A stretch of 64,000 nucleotides of DNA. It comes from Sphaerimonospora cavernae (GTDB taxonomy: Bacteria > Actinomycetota > Actinomycetes > Streptosporangiales > Streptosporangiaceae). Numbering within the stretch: position 1 is the first letter of the stretch; every line of letters begins with the position of its first letter. Below, piece after piece: positions 8,256 through 18,767 of this stretch. The translations under genes were made by a program, and so were the position numbers. The notes beneath the pieces are model-generated. The model was not told the origin of the DNA. It worked only from the letters and a program-made list of their open reading frames with translations, and did no database searches. The stretch spans positions 121,813-185,812 of the forward strand of contig NZ_JBHMQT010000037.1 of assembly GCF_042435035.1 (NCBI RefSeq), in the 5' to 3' direction.

Positions 8256-8285
8256 CAAAGAAAGGGAACGAGCGATAACTGTGGT

Positions 8286-9167
8286 GTGACCGTCACCTTC
8301 TCGAATCCTCGCTTCGATGACGCGGAACGCCGGACGCGCCTTTACGGCGGTCAGGTATTCCTCTATTCGGCCGTTCCGGAATCCCTCGCCCTGATCGAGT
8401 TCGCCCGGAGTCTGATCGCCGAGGCCTTCGACGGGTTGGACCCGGAGACCGCGCAGCACGAGATGCCCGTCGAGAAGTTCGCCGCCATCTTGGCCGAGCT
8501 CAAACCCAGGTTCATTCACCATCCCACATCAAAGGAACTACTTCAGGCACTACTGGTTTCTTTTGGCTGCAATCCCGACAAAACGTATTTCGACGTCCCC
8601 CGGATGCGTTCGTCCACGTCGGACGACTACCTCACCACTGGCATCGCCTACGCCTTCCATCCGCACCGCGACACGTGGTACTCGGCGCCGCTGTGCCAGG
8701 TCAACTGGTGGATCCCAATCTTCGAGGTGGTGCCGGAGAACGTGATGACCTTCCACCCGCGCTACTGGGACACCCCGGTGAAGAACGGCTCACATCGCTA
8801 CGACTACTACGAGTGGAATCGCACCAGCCGGTTCAACGCCGCCCAGCACATCGGCAAGGACACCAGGGAGCAGCCCAAACCGGTAGAGCCGGTCGAGCTG
8901 GAACCCCGGGTCACGCTCGTCCCCGAGCGGGGCGGCATCATGATCTTCTCCGGCAACCAACTCCACTCCTCGGTGCCGAACACCTCGGGGAAGACCCGGT
9001 TCAGCATCGACTTCCGCACCGTTCATCTGGACGACGTGGTCGCCAGGCGTGAGGCGCCCAACGTCGACTGCGCGTGCACCGGCACCACGCTCCGCGACTT
9101 CCTGCGCCTCCGTGACCTGGAGCGGATACCCGAGGACGTGGCGCTCGCGTACGAGGGGAAGGCCTGA
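8286..9167 (+). CDS. Putative Fe(II)/2-oxoglutarate-type oxygenase
   Basis: A 293-residue soluble protein with the pattern of a double-stranded beta-helix iron oxygenase. Candidate metal ligands are His127 and Asp129 in FHPHRDTWYS and a distal His227 in FSGNQLHSSVPN, followed by a basic residue (Arg238 or Arg244) suited to 2-oxoglutarate. This resembles the phytanoyl-CoA dioxygenase group, but that is motif-level evidence only. It starts with GTG 30 bp after the SDR and its stop overlaps the deacetylase start (TGATG), so the three genes are probably one operon. A role in hydroxylating a sugar or lipid of the polysaccharide is inferred. Confidence 0.6.
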   Translation: MTVTFSNPRFDDAERRTRLYGGQVFLYSAVPESLALIEFARSLIAEAFDGLDPETAQHEMPVEKFAAILAELKPRFIHHPTSKELLQALLVSFGCNPDKTYFDVPRMRSSTSDDYLTTGIAYAFHPHRDTWYSAPLCQVNWWIPIFEVVPENVMTFHPRYWDTPVKNGSHRYDYYEWNRTSRFNAAQHIGKDTREQPKPVEPVELEPRVTLVPERGGIMIFSGNQLHSSVPNTSGKTRFSIDFRTVHLDDVVARREAPNVDCACTGTTLRDFLRLRDLERIPEDVALAYEGKA

Positions 9168-9856
9168 TGCCCGCCGCTCCCCAGAAAGCCTCCGAAAAGG
9201 TCGTCAACCTCACGGTTCACGGCATCGGCCAAGCACCTCGCGCGCTTGATCCCGGTGAGGACACAACCTGGGTGAGCGTGGCACAGTTCGAGCAGGTGCT
9301 CGACGCGATCGTCGGCCGTCCCGACGTCCGGATCACCTTCGACGACGGCAACGCGTCAGATGTGGAGATCGCCCTTCCCCGGTTGATCGAGCGTGGCCTC
9401 ACCGGGGAGTTCTTCGTGCTGGCGGGCCTGCTGGGAGAGCCGGGAAGGCTGACGGCCGACGGGGTACGCGAGCTCATGTGCGCCGGGATGCCCGTCGGCT
9501 CGCACGGGTGGGCACACCGCGACTGGCGGCGGATGAACGCGAGCCAGGCGCATGAGGAGATCATCGAGGCAGGCGCCGTCATCGAAGCCATCACCGGCCG
9601 GCCGGTCTCACGGGTGGCCGTCCCGTTCGGGTCCTACGACAGGCGGGTCCTGCACAGCTTGCGGAGGGCACGCATGACGCGGGTGTACACAAGCGACGGC
9701 GGGCCCGCCCGACCCGGTTCCTGGCTCCAGCCGCGCAACAGCCTGCGTCACGATCTCGATCCCGCATGGACCCGAAGCATCCTCGACGGCGTGGACCCGC
9801 TTCGCGTCAGGGCACGCAGACTCGCCTCGCGCACATTCAAACGTGTGCGCGGCTGA
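9167..9856 (+). CDS. Polysaccharide deacetylase (NodB/CE4-like)
   Basis: A 229-residue protein with the NodB homology motifs: TFDDGNASD (Asp59, Asp60) and SHGWAHRDW (His113, His117), the usual metal-binding Asp/His/His set. The later motif VAVPFGSYDRR corresponds to the conserved RxPxG region in altered form. No signal peptide is seen, so it may act on cytoplasmic or lipid-linked N-acetyl sugars rather than on finished polymer. It overlaps the preceding gene and is followed 17 bp later by a glycosyltransferase. Its target is unknown. Confidence 0.8.
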   Translation: MPAAPQKASEKVVNLTVHGIGQAPRALDPGEDTTWVSVAQFEQVLDAIVGRPDVRITFDDGNASDVEIALPRLIERGLTGEFFVLAGLLGEPGRLTADGVRELMCAGMPVGSHGWAHRDWRRMNASQAHEEIIEAGAVIEAITGRPVSRVAVPFGSYDRRVLHSLRRARMTRVYTSDGGPARPGSWLQPRNSLRHDLDPAWTRSILDGVDPLRVRARRLASRTFKRVRG

Positions 9857-9873
9857 CTGGGAGGCGGTCCCGC

Positions 9874-10914
9874 ATGAAGTCGAGCACGAAGCCGAACGTA
9901 GATCCCGGCATGGAACCGAACGCGGAGTCCAGCATGCAGCCGAACACGGAAAAGCGCCGGGACGCACACGTCCGTCCCGGCGAAGACGGCACGCCGCCGG
10001 ACGCCCCCCGGGTGGCCATCGTGATCGTCACCTACAACAGTGTCGACGTCCTGGAGGGATGCCTGAAATCCCTGACCGACGGGGCGCGCGGGGCGGAGCT
10101 CACCGACGTCGTCATCGCGGACAACGCGTCGGAGGACGATTCGCTCGGCATCGCCGAGCGGGCGGACGGCCTGCCGGTCAGGATCGTACGGCTCGGTCGT
10201 AACGCGGGCTACGCGGCCGCCGTCAACGCTGGTGTGGCGGCGCTCGACCTCACTCGCCTGAACGCCGTGTTCGTGATGAATCCGGACTGCCGGTTGCGAC
10301 CGTGCTCGCTCGCCGTGCTGGCCCGATCTCTACGGGAACCGCGCCGCGGCATCGCCGTACCACGGCTGGTCAACCCTGACGGCAGCCTACAGCCCTCGCT
10401 CCGCAGAGAACCGACCGTATGGCGAGCCCTGGCGGAGGCGCTGATCGGTGGGGATCGCGCGGGACGCATCGGCCCACTCGGCGAACTCGTCACCGACCCC
10501 CTGCGATACCAGGCCCCCGGCACCGCGGCATGGGCGACCGGAGCGGCCATGCTCATCGCGACGGACCTGATCCGCGATATCGGCCCCTGGGACGAGTCGT
10601 TCTTCCTCTACAGCGAGGAGACCGAGTACGCGCTGCGCGCCGGGGACCGGGGCTGGTCGCTGTGGTACGAGCCAACGGCCGTGGTGGAGCATATCGGCGG
10701 CGACTCCGGGGTCAACCCGAGACTCGCCGCGATACTCGCCGTCAACAAGGTGCGACTGTTCCGGCGACGCCGGGGCGCGCCGGCGTCCGTGGCCTACCGC
10801 CTCGCTCTCGTGTTGGGCGAGGCGGTGCGCGCGCTCACGGGCCGGCGAACGTCGAGAGCGGTGGTCCTCGCGCTCCTGCTGCCGTCACGGCGGATCCGGG
10901 CGCTCGAAAGCTGA
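9874..10914 (+). CDS. Family 2 glycosyltransferase (rhamnosyltransferase-like)
   Basis: A 346-residue GT-A fold glycosyltransferase. After a 45-residue charged leader come VAIVIVTYNSVDVLEGCL, DVVIADNASEDDS, LGRNAGYAAAVNAG and the nucleotide/metal motif VFVMNPDCRL, then the acceptor-side WDESFFLYSEETEYALRAG. This layout matches the WbbL group, which adds rhamnose. The ATG at 9874 is chosen for the GGGAGGCGG upstream. The leader is encoded by an imperfect DNA repeat giving KPN/EPN/QPN units, which looks non-conserved. Confidence 0.88.
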   Translation: MKSSTKPNVDPGMEPNAESSMQPNTEKRRDAHVRPGEDGTPPDAPRVAIVIVTYNSVDVLEGCLKSLTDGARGAELTDVVIADNASEDDSLGIAERADGLPVRIVRLGRNAGYAAAVNAGVAALDLTRLNAVFVMNPDCRLRPCSLAVLARSLREPRRGIAVPRLVNPDGSLQPSLRREPTVWRALAEALIGGDRAGRIGPLGELVTDPLRYQAPGTAAWATGAAMLIATDLIRDIGPWDESFFLYSEETEYALRAGDRGWSLWYEPTAVVEHIGGDSGVNPRLAAILAVNKVRLFRRRRGAPASVAYRLALVLGEAVRALTGRRTSRAVVLALLLPSRRIRALES

Positions 10915-10934
10915 TCCGCCCATAGGGAGCAACG

Positions 10935-11993
10935 ATGACGACGGTGCGGCTGACCACCCTTGACGCGCTGACCGCGCGAGAAATCGATGCCTGGCACCTG
11001 TTCCGCGACGCCAATCCGCTGCTGGCCAGCCCCTATTTCCATCCGGGTTTCGCGCACGCCGTCCATGCCAGCGGTCGGGAGGTGCGGGTGGCCGTGGCCT
11101 GTGACGAGACGGGACAGGTGACCGCCCTGCTGCCCTGTCACCGGGAGCGCGCGCTGCTCCGGCCGGTCGGCTGGCCGGCGGCGGACTTTCAGGGGCCGGT
11201 GCTCGCCCCGGGGTCGCACTTCCCACCGCTGCGGCTTCTCACCGGTGGCGTCCGCGGCTTCGAGTTCGACCACCTGCTGGATGGCTACCCGGAGTTCGAG
11301 CCCTGGGTGGAGTCCAGGCGTCCATCACCGTTCATCGACACGGGCGGCGGCCTCGAAGGCTACCTGGGCCGTGCCTCCCGGGCCGGCAAGGACAACATGG
11401 GGCAGGCGCGCCGCCGTACGGCGAAGGCGGAACGGACCTACGGCGACGTACGGTTCGCGGCCGACTCGGTCGACGTCACGATGCTGGACCGTGTGATCGA
11501 CCTCAAGCGGGCCCAGTACGCCGCGACCGGTGCCGCCGACTATTTCGCCGACCCCGACCGGCGAGACCTGGTGGTCCGGCTGTTGCGTACCCGCGGCTCG
11601 GCTTTCCAGGGCATGCTGTCCACCCTGCACGCCGGCCCCCACCTACTCGCCGCGCACTTCGGACTGCGATCCGGCGGCGTACTGCACTGGTGGTTCCCGG
11701 TTTACGACCCGGGCTTCGGTCATCTGGCTCCCGGGTGGATGCTGCTGCGGGAGTTGGTGTCCGCCGCCCCCAGCCTCGGAATCGAGCGGATCGACCTCGG
11801 GCGGGGAGAGGACGAGTACAAGAGGCGTGCCAAGACCGGCGAGATCCTGGTGGGCCAGGGCCTGGTCACCGGGAACCCGGTCAGGAGGACCGCGCGTCAT
11901 GCCCGAAACGCCATGATCCAGGCGGCGAAGTCGTCGGCGCTGGGTCCCGGCCTGCGCCAGATGCTCCGGACATTCCGCGCGATCGGACGGTGA
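10935..11993 (+). CDS. CelD/BcsL-type GNAT acyltransferase
   Basis: A 352-residue soluble protein of the BioF2-like/CelD acetyltransferase group (GNAT fold). Visible landmarks are SPYFHPGFAHAVHASG near residue 35, KRAQYAATGAADYFAD in the middle, and the GNAT-like end HFGLRSGGVLHWWFPVYDPGF, then RIDLGRGEDEYKRRAKTG. The group occurs widely in polysaccharide clusters and is thought to acylate sugars or FemAB-like acceptors. The ATG follows GGGAG. It ends the 7.3-12.0 kb plus-strand operon. The acyl donor and acceptor are unknown. Confidence 0.75.
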   Translation: MTTVRLTTLDALTAREIDAWHLFRDANPLLASPYFHPGFAHAVHASGREVRVAVACDETGQVTALLPCHRERALLRPVGWPAADFQGPVLAPGSHFPPLRLLTGGVRGFEFDHLLDGYPEFEPWVESRRPSPFIDTGGGLEGYLGRASRAGKDNMGQARRRTAKAERTYGDVRFAADSVDVTMLDRVIDLKRAQYAATGAADYFADPDRRDLVVRLLRTRGSAFQGMLSTLHAGPHLLAAHFGLRSGGVLHWWFPVYDPGFGHLAPGWMLLRELVSAAPSLGIERIDLGRGEDEYKRRAKTGEILVGQGLVTGNPVRRTARHARNAMIQAAKSSALGPGLRQMLRTFRAIGR

Positions 11994-12361
11994 CCCTCCA
12001 GTTTTCACACCCGGCCATCCAGTTGCACAGACAGGCCGAAATCGGAAGAGAGAGGATTATACCGTCGACCAGAAATCGATGATGCGACAAAGATATTAAA
12101 TCCCCTCCCATAACCATGTTTGCCGATCGCCGAAACCAGACCCGCCTCAGAACTTTCCGATTCCCGGTAACACGGCGACGAGCGGCGGCGATCCATTCAG
12201 TGTGACCGCACATTACTCCGCCATGCAGAGCTCAACAGTGAGCGATATTCATATTTTCTGCGGACCGAATCGGTCACTCAGCCGCACCACACTCTGCTCG
12301 ATCTCAAAGCACGTAACCTCGATCAATTCACGCGCCACCGGCTGACGGAGGACAGCGCACA
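11994..12361. other. Intergenic region upstream of the algD-like gene
   Basis: This 368-bp region is noticeably richer in A and T than its surroundings and has no credible gene. It contains the 13-bp palindrome at 12263-12275 and, just before the GTG at 12362, the ribosome-binding sequence GGAGG. It most likely holds the promoter for the algD-like/glycosyltransferase pair. Confidence 0.6.
12263..12275. promoter_or_regulatory. 13-bp palindrome upstream of the algD-like gene
   Basis: GACCGA and TCGGTC are exact reverse complements around a single A, 86 bp before the start of the algD-like gene. The position fits an operator. No regulator gene lies nearby to pair with it. Confidence 0.4.
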
Positions 12362-13658
<1,297 letters not shown>

Positions 13659-13678
<20 letters not shown>

Positions 13679-14855
13679 AGCACTCATCCTCGTCGAGAAT
13701 CTCTCCGTCCCGTTCGACCGCCGGGTGTGGCAGGAGTGCACGTCTCTGCGCGACGCCGGATGGGAGGTCCATGTCGTCTGCCCCAAGGGGGCCAAGCGCG
13801 ACACCGAGGCAGAGGTCGAGATCGACGGGGTGCGGATCCATCGCTACCCGTTGCGGCCCGCGACCGGCGGCCCTCTGGGCTACCTGCGCGAGTACGGCTG
13901 GTCACTGCTGCACACCTTCCGCCTGGCCCGCCGCGTCGGACGGACCGGACGGATCGACGTGGTTCACGCGTGCAACCCGCCCGACCTGCTCTTCCTCGTG
14001 GCCCGCGCGCTGAAGCGGCAAGGTGCCCGCTTCGTCTTCGACCAGCACGATCTGGTTCCGGAACTTTACCTTTCCCGCTTCGGCCGCGGCGAGGACGTTC
14101 TCTACCGGCTGGTCCGTCGTCTCGAACGGCTCACCTACCGTGCCGCCGACGTCGTCATCGCGACCAATGAGAGTTACCGCGAAACCGCCCTGACCAGGGG
14201 AGGAAAGAGGCCGGAGGAGGTCTTCGTGGTGCGCAGCGCCCCCACCGTCGAGCGCTTCCACGAGGTCCCCGCCGAGGAGGCGTTGAAGCGGGGCATGCCG
14301 CACCTGCTGTGCTATCTGGGGGTGATGGGTCCGCAGGACGGCGTCGACTATGCGCTGCGGGCGCTCGCGCTGCTCCGCGACGAGCTGCGACGCACCGACT
14401 GGCACGCGGTCTTCATCGGCGCCGGCGACGCCTTCGACGCGATGGTCGCGCTCTCCCGCAAGCTCGGCCTGTCTGACCTGGTCGAGTTCACCGGCCGCAT
14501 CCCCGATGAGGACCTGCTTCGCTATCTGTCCACGGCGGACGTCTGCCTCGCCCCCGACCCGTACAATCCGCTGAACGACGTCTCGACGATGAACAAGATC
14601 ATGGAGTACATGGCGATGGGCCGTCCGGTCGTCTCCTTCGACCTGCGAGAAGCGCGGGTGTCCGCCGGGGATGCGGCAGTTTACGCACCGCCCAACGACG
14701 AGTCGGAGTTCGCCAAGCTGATCTCGTTCCTGCTCGACGCCCCCGAGGAGCGGCACCGCATGGGCGAGATCGGACGGGCCCGGGTGAGCGGTCCCCTGTC
14801 ATGGGAACATTCGCGGAAGGCGTTGCTGGCCGCCTACGCCGCCGCCTGCTCCTAG
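13659..14855 (+). CDS. Family 4 glycosyltransferase
   Basis: A 398-residue GT-B glycosyltransferase. The N-terminal acceptor half contains ENLSVPFDRRVWQECTSL and VFDQHDLVPELYLSRF; the donor half contains a YLGVMGPQDGVDYALRAL strand and the EX7E-like region NDVSTMNKIMEYMAMGRPV. The start ATG lies inside the end of the algD-like gene, so the two are co-translated. This tight coupling suggests it uses the GDP-mannuronate or GDP-mannose pool, but the donor cannot be proved from sequence. Confidence 0.88.
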
Positions 14856-14889
14856 GGGCTGTCCGAGGGCGTGCGACGGGATTCACATG

Positions 14890-15768
14890 CTATCTGTCGG
14901 CTTTCCTTCGGCTGCCGGTGTCGGTACCCCAATCCCCGTGCGCCCAATCTCCGTGCACCGTCCGCGACCGGGTGAGTGCCCGCAACCGGGTGAGAGCACG
15001 GTCGAGGACGAGCACGGCGAGGTAGCAGCCCGCGTCGAGCGGGCTCGCCTTCCCCCGGATCACCAGGCCTACCAGGGATCGCAGCCCCAGCCGCCCCTCG
15101 TGCAGCGGCAGTCCCATGGCGTCGAGTTGCCGGTTGCCCTGCCGCACGCGGATCCGGCGCCGCAGGTGCGCCCGCACCGTCGCGGCCGGCCGTACCAGAG
15201 TCCGGGCCTCGGCGACGACCGTGCGATCGGCCGGGGCGAACGTACGGTGTACCAGTCCGTCATCGGAGATCACGTCCGGGATGGGGAAGACCCGGGCGTG
15301 CCCCTGCTCGGTCAGCACGTACGCCCCGACGCCGGCCAGACCCCGGGACGGCGCGACGAGCAGATCGTGGACCTTGTGCACCCGCCTGGCGACCGGACCG
15401 GCGTCGGCCAGGTCCCAACGGGGGACCGGCGCGCACGCGAGTGCTCCCGGCCGGGCCGCCGCACCGACGAGGGCGTACACCGACGTTGCCGTCAGCTCCA
15501 CATCCGCGTCCAGGTAGATCCGGGGAAACGTGCGGCAGTCCCGGTCGCCGAGCCGCAGCGCGTTCGCCTTGCCCGGCGTGGCGGTCTCCACGACGCGCAC
15601 GCCGGCGTCCCTCGCCACCTCCGCCGTCCGATCGGTGCAGGCGTTGGCGACGACGACGATGTCGAACTCGCCGGGCGCCGTCCCCTCACGCAGGCGGCTC
15701 AGGTTGGCGGCGAGGACTCCCTCCTCGTTGTGCGCGGGCACGACGATGCTCACGATCGGAAGGGCCAC
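14890..15768 (-). CDS. Family 2 glycosyltransferase
   Basis: A 292-residue GT-A glycosyltransferase with VSIVVPAHNEEGVLAANL, FDIVVVANACTDRTAEVA, the KANAL segment and the metal motif IYLDADVEL. The C-terminal 30 residues are Arg/Asp/Gly-rich and vary in composition. The start is a GTG at 15768, only three bases from the divergent ATG of the RmlC-like gene, and no ribosome site is visible; an internal GTG four codons later is possible. It is convergent with the preceding family 4 glycosyltransferase across a 34-bp gap. Confidence 0.82.
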   Translation of the reverse strand: MALPIVSIVVPAHNEEGVLAANLSRLREGTAPGEFDIVVVANACTDRTAEVARDAGVRVVETATPGKANALRLGDRDCRTFPRIYLDADVELTATSVYALVGAAARPGALACAPVPRWDLADAGPVARRVHKVHDLLVAPSRGLAGVGAYVLTEQGHARVFPIPDVISDDGLVHRTFAPADRTVVAEARTLVRPAATVRAHLRRRIRVRQGNRQLDAMGLPLHEGRLGLRSLVGLVIRGKASPLDAGCYLAVLVLDRALTRLRALTRSRTVHGDWAHGDWGTDTGSRRKADR

Positions 15769-15771
15769 CAG

Positions 15772-16317
15772 ATGAGAGTAGAACGAACGGCGATCGACGG
15801 GGTGCTGCTTTTCATCCCGACACCGCACCGTGACGAACGGGGGCTGTTCACCCGCACGTTCGACGTGGAGATCGCCGCCGGGGTCGGGCTCGACCCCGCG
15901 TCCTTCGTGCAGGACAGTCAGTCGCGCTCGCACCGCGGCACGGTACGCGGCATGCACGGGCGGGCGGGCAGGGGCGAGGCCAAGCTCGTGCGATGCGCCC
16001 GCGGCGCGATCCACGACGTCCTCGTCGACGCCCGGCCCGACTCGCCCACGTTCGGCGAGTCGTTCTCGGTGCTGCTCGACGACGAGGCGTTCGTGACACT
16101 TTATGTGCCTCCGGGGCTCCTGCACGGGTTCCAGGCGCTTTCCGACGTGGACGTCTGCTACCGGATCGACCGGGGGCACGACCCCGCCGAGGATCTGTCG
16201 GTCCGCTACGACGACCCCGATCTCGGCATCGGGTGGCCGATTCCGGTCACCCTGGTGAGCGAACGAGACCGTGCGGCGGAGTCCTGGGCACAATTGGCAG
16301 GCCGAATCCGAGCCTGA
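15772..16317 (+). CDS. rmlC: dTDP-4-dehydrorhamnose 3,5-epimerase-like protein
   Basis: A 181-residue cupin of the RmlC family. It keeps the key residues: His62 in TVRGMHGRA, Lys71 in EAKLVRCARG, and Tyr130 in DVCYRID, with SPTFGESFSV and PPGLLHGFQAL between. It is slightly short at the C-terminus compared with standard RmlC. The ATG has GGAAGGG eight bases upstream. A second RmlC-like gene lies at 32983, so one of them may serve a different deoxysugar. It is followed 16 bp later by a lipoprotein gene. Confidence 0.85.
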   Translation: MRVERTAIDGVLLFIPTPHRDERGLFTRTFDVEIAAGVGLDPASFVQDSQSRSHRGTVRGMHGRAGRGEAKLVRCARGAIHDVLVDARPDSPTFGESFSVLLDDEAFVTLYVPPGLLHGFQALSDVDVCYRIDRGHDPAEDLSVRYDDPDLGIGWPIPVTLVSERDRAAESWAQLAGRIRA

Positions 16318-16333
16318 AAGCGAGCGTGACGCC

Positions 16334-17293
16334 ATGCGGGGGATCATCTTCAGGCCGGCCGTGCCACGAGGCGTAACCACCTTGCTGGCCGGGGCCCTGT
16401 TGCTGGCCTCCACGGCACTCATCGGATGCGCGAGTTCCGCCGCCGACAGCGCTGAGGGAACTGACGGAGCTGCCAGGAGCAACGAAGGGGTGCGTCCGCA
16501 CCCCGGCGCCCCCTCGGCCCCTGCCGTCGGCTGCCCGGGATATCCCGCCCCCGCATGCACCGGCGTGTCTCCCGGCACCCGGCTCACGACGCTGCCGCTC
16601 AACAGCGACGGCATCTACCGGGTCACCGTCCCGGGCACCGTGCTCGACCGCGTGTACATCGCCAGCGACCTGCTCATCACCGCGCCCAACGTGACGATAC
16701 GGAACAGCCAGATCGACGGCAGCGTGCTGGACAGCTACGCGGACCAGAGATACTCCTTCACCATCATCGACTCGACCGTGGGAAGGGCCGACACCTGCCA
16801 GACCCTTCCCGCCATCGGTGACACCGACTACACGGCGATCCGCGTGCACGTACGGGGCCACGGCGACGGCTTCCGCGTCTCCGGAGACCACGTCACGATC
16901 CGGGACTCCTACGTCCGCCTCTGCTCGCGGCCCGGCGACCACTCCGACGGCATCCAGACCTACGGCGGCGGCAGGCATCTGACCTTCCATCACAACACCG
17001 TCGACCAGCGCTACGCCAGGGACATCACCGCCCCGATCTTCATCACCGACCCGCACGCCGCCGATGTGAGCGTCACCGACAACCTGGTCATGGGCGGCAC
17101 TTACAGCATCCAGGTCAGAAACGCCAAGGGCAGGGTGGTCGTCCGTGGCAACAGGCTCGTCGACCACTCCTGGGTCTACGGACCGGTCGACTCCGAGTGC
17201 GCCGCCGTCGAATGGTCCGACAACACGCTGGTCACCATCGACGCGGACTATCGCATCACCTCGACGGTGGGTCCTCTTCGCTGCGATGGATGA
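16334..17293 (+). CDS. Right-handed beta-helix lipoprotein
   Basis: A 319-residue exported lipoprotein. Residues 1-31 are a signal peptide with the lipobox ALIGC, so Cys32 would be lipidated. After a Pro/Ala-rich linker, residues about 90-310 form repeated short strands with Asn and Asp ladders (VTIRNSQIDG, VTIRDSYVRL, LTFHHNTVDQ, VSVTDNLVMG, VVVRGNRLVD), typical of a parallel beta-helix. Such folds occur in polysaccharide lyases and C5-epimerases; no catalytic set could be assigned. It probably acts on the polymer outside the membrane. Confidence 0.8.
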   Translation: MRGIIFRPAVPRGVTTLLAGALLLASTALIGCASSAADSAEGTDGAARSNEGVRPHPGAPSAPAVGCPGYPAPACTGVSPGTRLTTLPLNSDGIYRVTVPGTVLDRVYIASDLLITAPNVTIRNSQIDGSVLDSYADQRYSFTIIDSTVGRADTCQTLPAIGDTDYTAIRVHVRGHGDGFRVSGDHVTIRDSYVRLCSRPGDHSDGIQTYGGGRHLTFHHNTVDQRYARDITAPIFITDPHAADVSVTDNLVMGGTYSIQVRNAKGRVVVRGNRLVDHSWVYGPVDSECAAVEWSDNTLVTIDADYRITSTVGPLRCDG

Positions 17294-17384
17294 GGCGTCG
17301 TCGCCTCACTCTGGGCGACCGGCGTTGTGATGATGACCGTCAGTGTGAGCCGGCATCGGCCCAGCGACACGATCGGCGGCGACC

Positions 17385-18767
17385 TCAGGCGTCATGGTCT
17401 GCTGACGATCCTGATGGTGCTTCGCCGGGTCGAGCTGGCGGCTCCGGGCCGTGCCGTTCCTCTACGGCCATCCTCAGCAGGGACCCGGCCGCCCCGATGA
17501 GGAGGAACGACACACCGGTCACCGTGGCGAACGACAGCAGGTCGAAGGTGGCCGAGCCCACCAGGGGCACGATCAGGCAGGCGGCCAGGGTGAGACCGAG
17601 ATCGCGCCGACCCGGGTCCCTACTCAGGTAACGGGCCCGGAGCCCCGAGTAGGCGCCGGTCAGGAGGACCCCGGCGAAGGCCGTGACACCGATCAGCCCG
17701 GTCTCCACAGTCGTCAGAATGTACTGGTTGTCGAACACCTGATACTTCGGTGCGTACCAGGTGCCGACGCCGCGGCCGAGCCAGGGGTGCTTGGCGATCT
17801 CACTGGCGGCGACCGCGTAGTCATGTGTGCGGTAGAGCACGCTGTTGTCGGTGCCGAAATTGGCGAACAGGCCGTAGATCGTGCCGAGCAGTCCCGGAAC
17901 GAGAACCTTCATCAACGCGAGGAACACGGCGGCGACGATCAGCGCCCGGACCCTGCGGCGGCCGGGCCAGCCGGAGAACAGGATGACCGACACGACCACG
18001 ACTCCGAGAACCGCCGATCGGGAGACGGAGAACATGAGGCCCATACCGATCAGCGCGGTACACAGCCACCAGCGCAGCGCGGGCTCGCCACGCTCCCGCG
18101 CCTGGAACCCGTAGTGAGCGGCGAGCGGCAGCAGCATCGAGCACAGCACGCCGAACTCGATGGGATGGCCCGTCGTCGCGGCCACCCGGCGCAGCGAGTC
18201 ACGGGCCTCGACGATTCCGCCCTCGCTGGCGTAGCGGAGCCCGGGTAGCACGAGATAACGGGTCAGATCCAGATCGATCACGAACTGAAAGGCCGCGATG
18301 ATGGAGATCAGGGCGCCGCCGACCACGACCGTCTTGAGCACGAGGTCCAGGCGGTCGGCTCCGCGGACGCCGTCGCACACCGCGAGTGCCAGCCCCACGC
18401 CGGCCATGACCAGGACCAGTGCGTGGTCGGCGAGCTTCAGCTCATCCGCTGGGAGGAAACCGTAGGAGGCGACGCCGTACGTGGCGAGCATCGCGGTCAT
18501 GTAGACGAACAGTGCGGTCCGCACCGGGGTACGGCCCTTCGCCGCACCCAACGTGGTCGTGAAGGTCGCGCACACCCAGCTCATGCCCGCCAGCAGGCTG
18601 AGGATGTCCGCGGGAGTCAGCGACAGCGGCAGGCCCCTGAGGACCAGTCGCGCCGGGACGAGAAGCAGCGACAGGGCGAACAGGACGGCGAGGGACGCAC
18701 CATCGGCCCGCATGCGGCCGCGCGTCACGGAACTCGTGGCGAGGCCGGCGGCGAGGGTCGTCATCAT
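17385..18767 (-). CDS. O-antigen ligase/Wzy-like polymerase
   Basis: A 460-residue protein with about ten to twelve hydrophobic helices and a large loop between the last ones. The loop ends in WLGRGVGTWYAPKYQVFDNQYILTTVE, the characteristic ligase/polymerase element (usually HNxxL; here DNQYI). It would polymerise or ligate lipid-linked repeat units at the outer face of the membrane. Start ATG at 18767 overlaps the preceding gene's stop (ATGA). A second protein of this class is encoded at 39744. The C-terminus is a Pro/Ser-rich tail. Confidence 0.86.
   Translation of the reverse strand: MMTTLAAGLATSSVTRGRMRADGASLAVLFALSLLLVPARLVLRGLPLSLTPADILSLLAGMSWVCATFTTTLGAAKGRTPVRTALFVYMTAMLATYGVASYGFLPADELKLADHALVLVMAGVGLALAVCDGVRGADRLDLVLKTVVVGGALISIIAAFQFVIDLDLTRYLVLPGLRYASEGGIVEARDSLRRVAATTGHPIEFGVLCSMLLPLAAHYGFQARERGEPALRWWLCTALIGMGLMFSVSRSAVLGVVVVSVILFSGWPGRRRVRALIVAAVFLALMKVLVPGLLGTIYGLFANFGTDNSVLYRTHDYAVAASEIAKHPWLGRGVGTWYAPKYQVFDNQYILTTVETGLIGVTAFAGVLLTGAYSGLRARYLSRDPGRRDLGLTLAACLIVPLVGSATFDLLSFATVTGVSFLLIGAAGSLLRMAVEERHGPEPPARPGEAPSGSSADHDA

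Noticed and set aside
17500..18250. Plus-strand open frame opposite the polymerase gene
   Set aside because: Antisense to a well supported membrane protein with many helices; the frame is Gly/Asp/Arg/Gln-rich with no motif.
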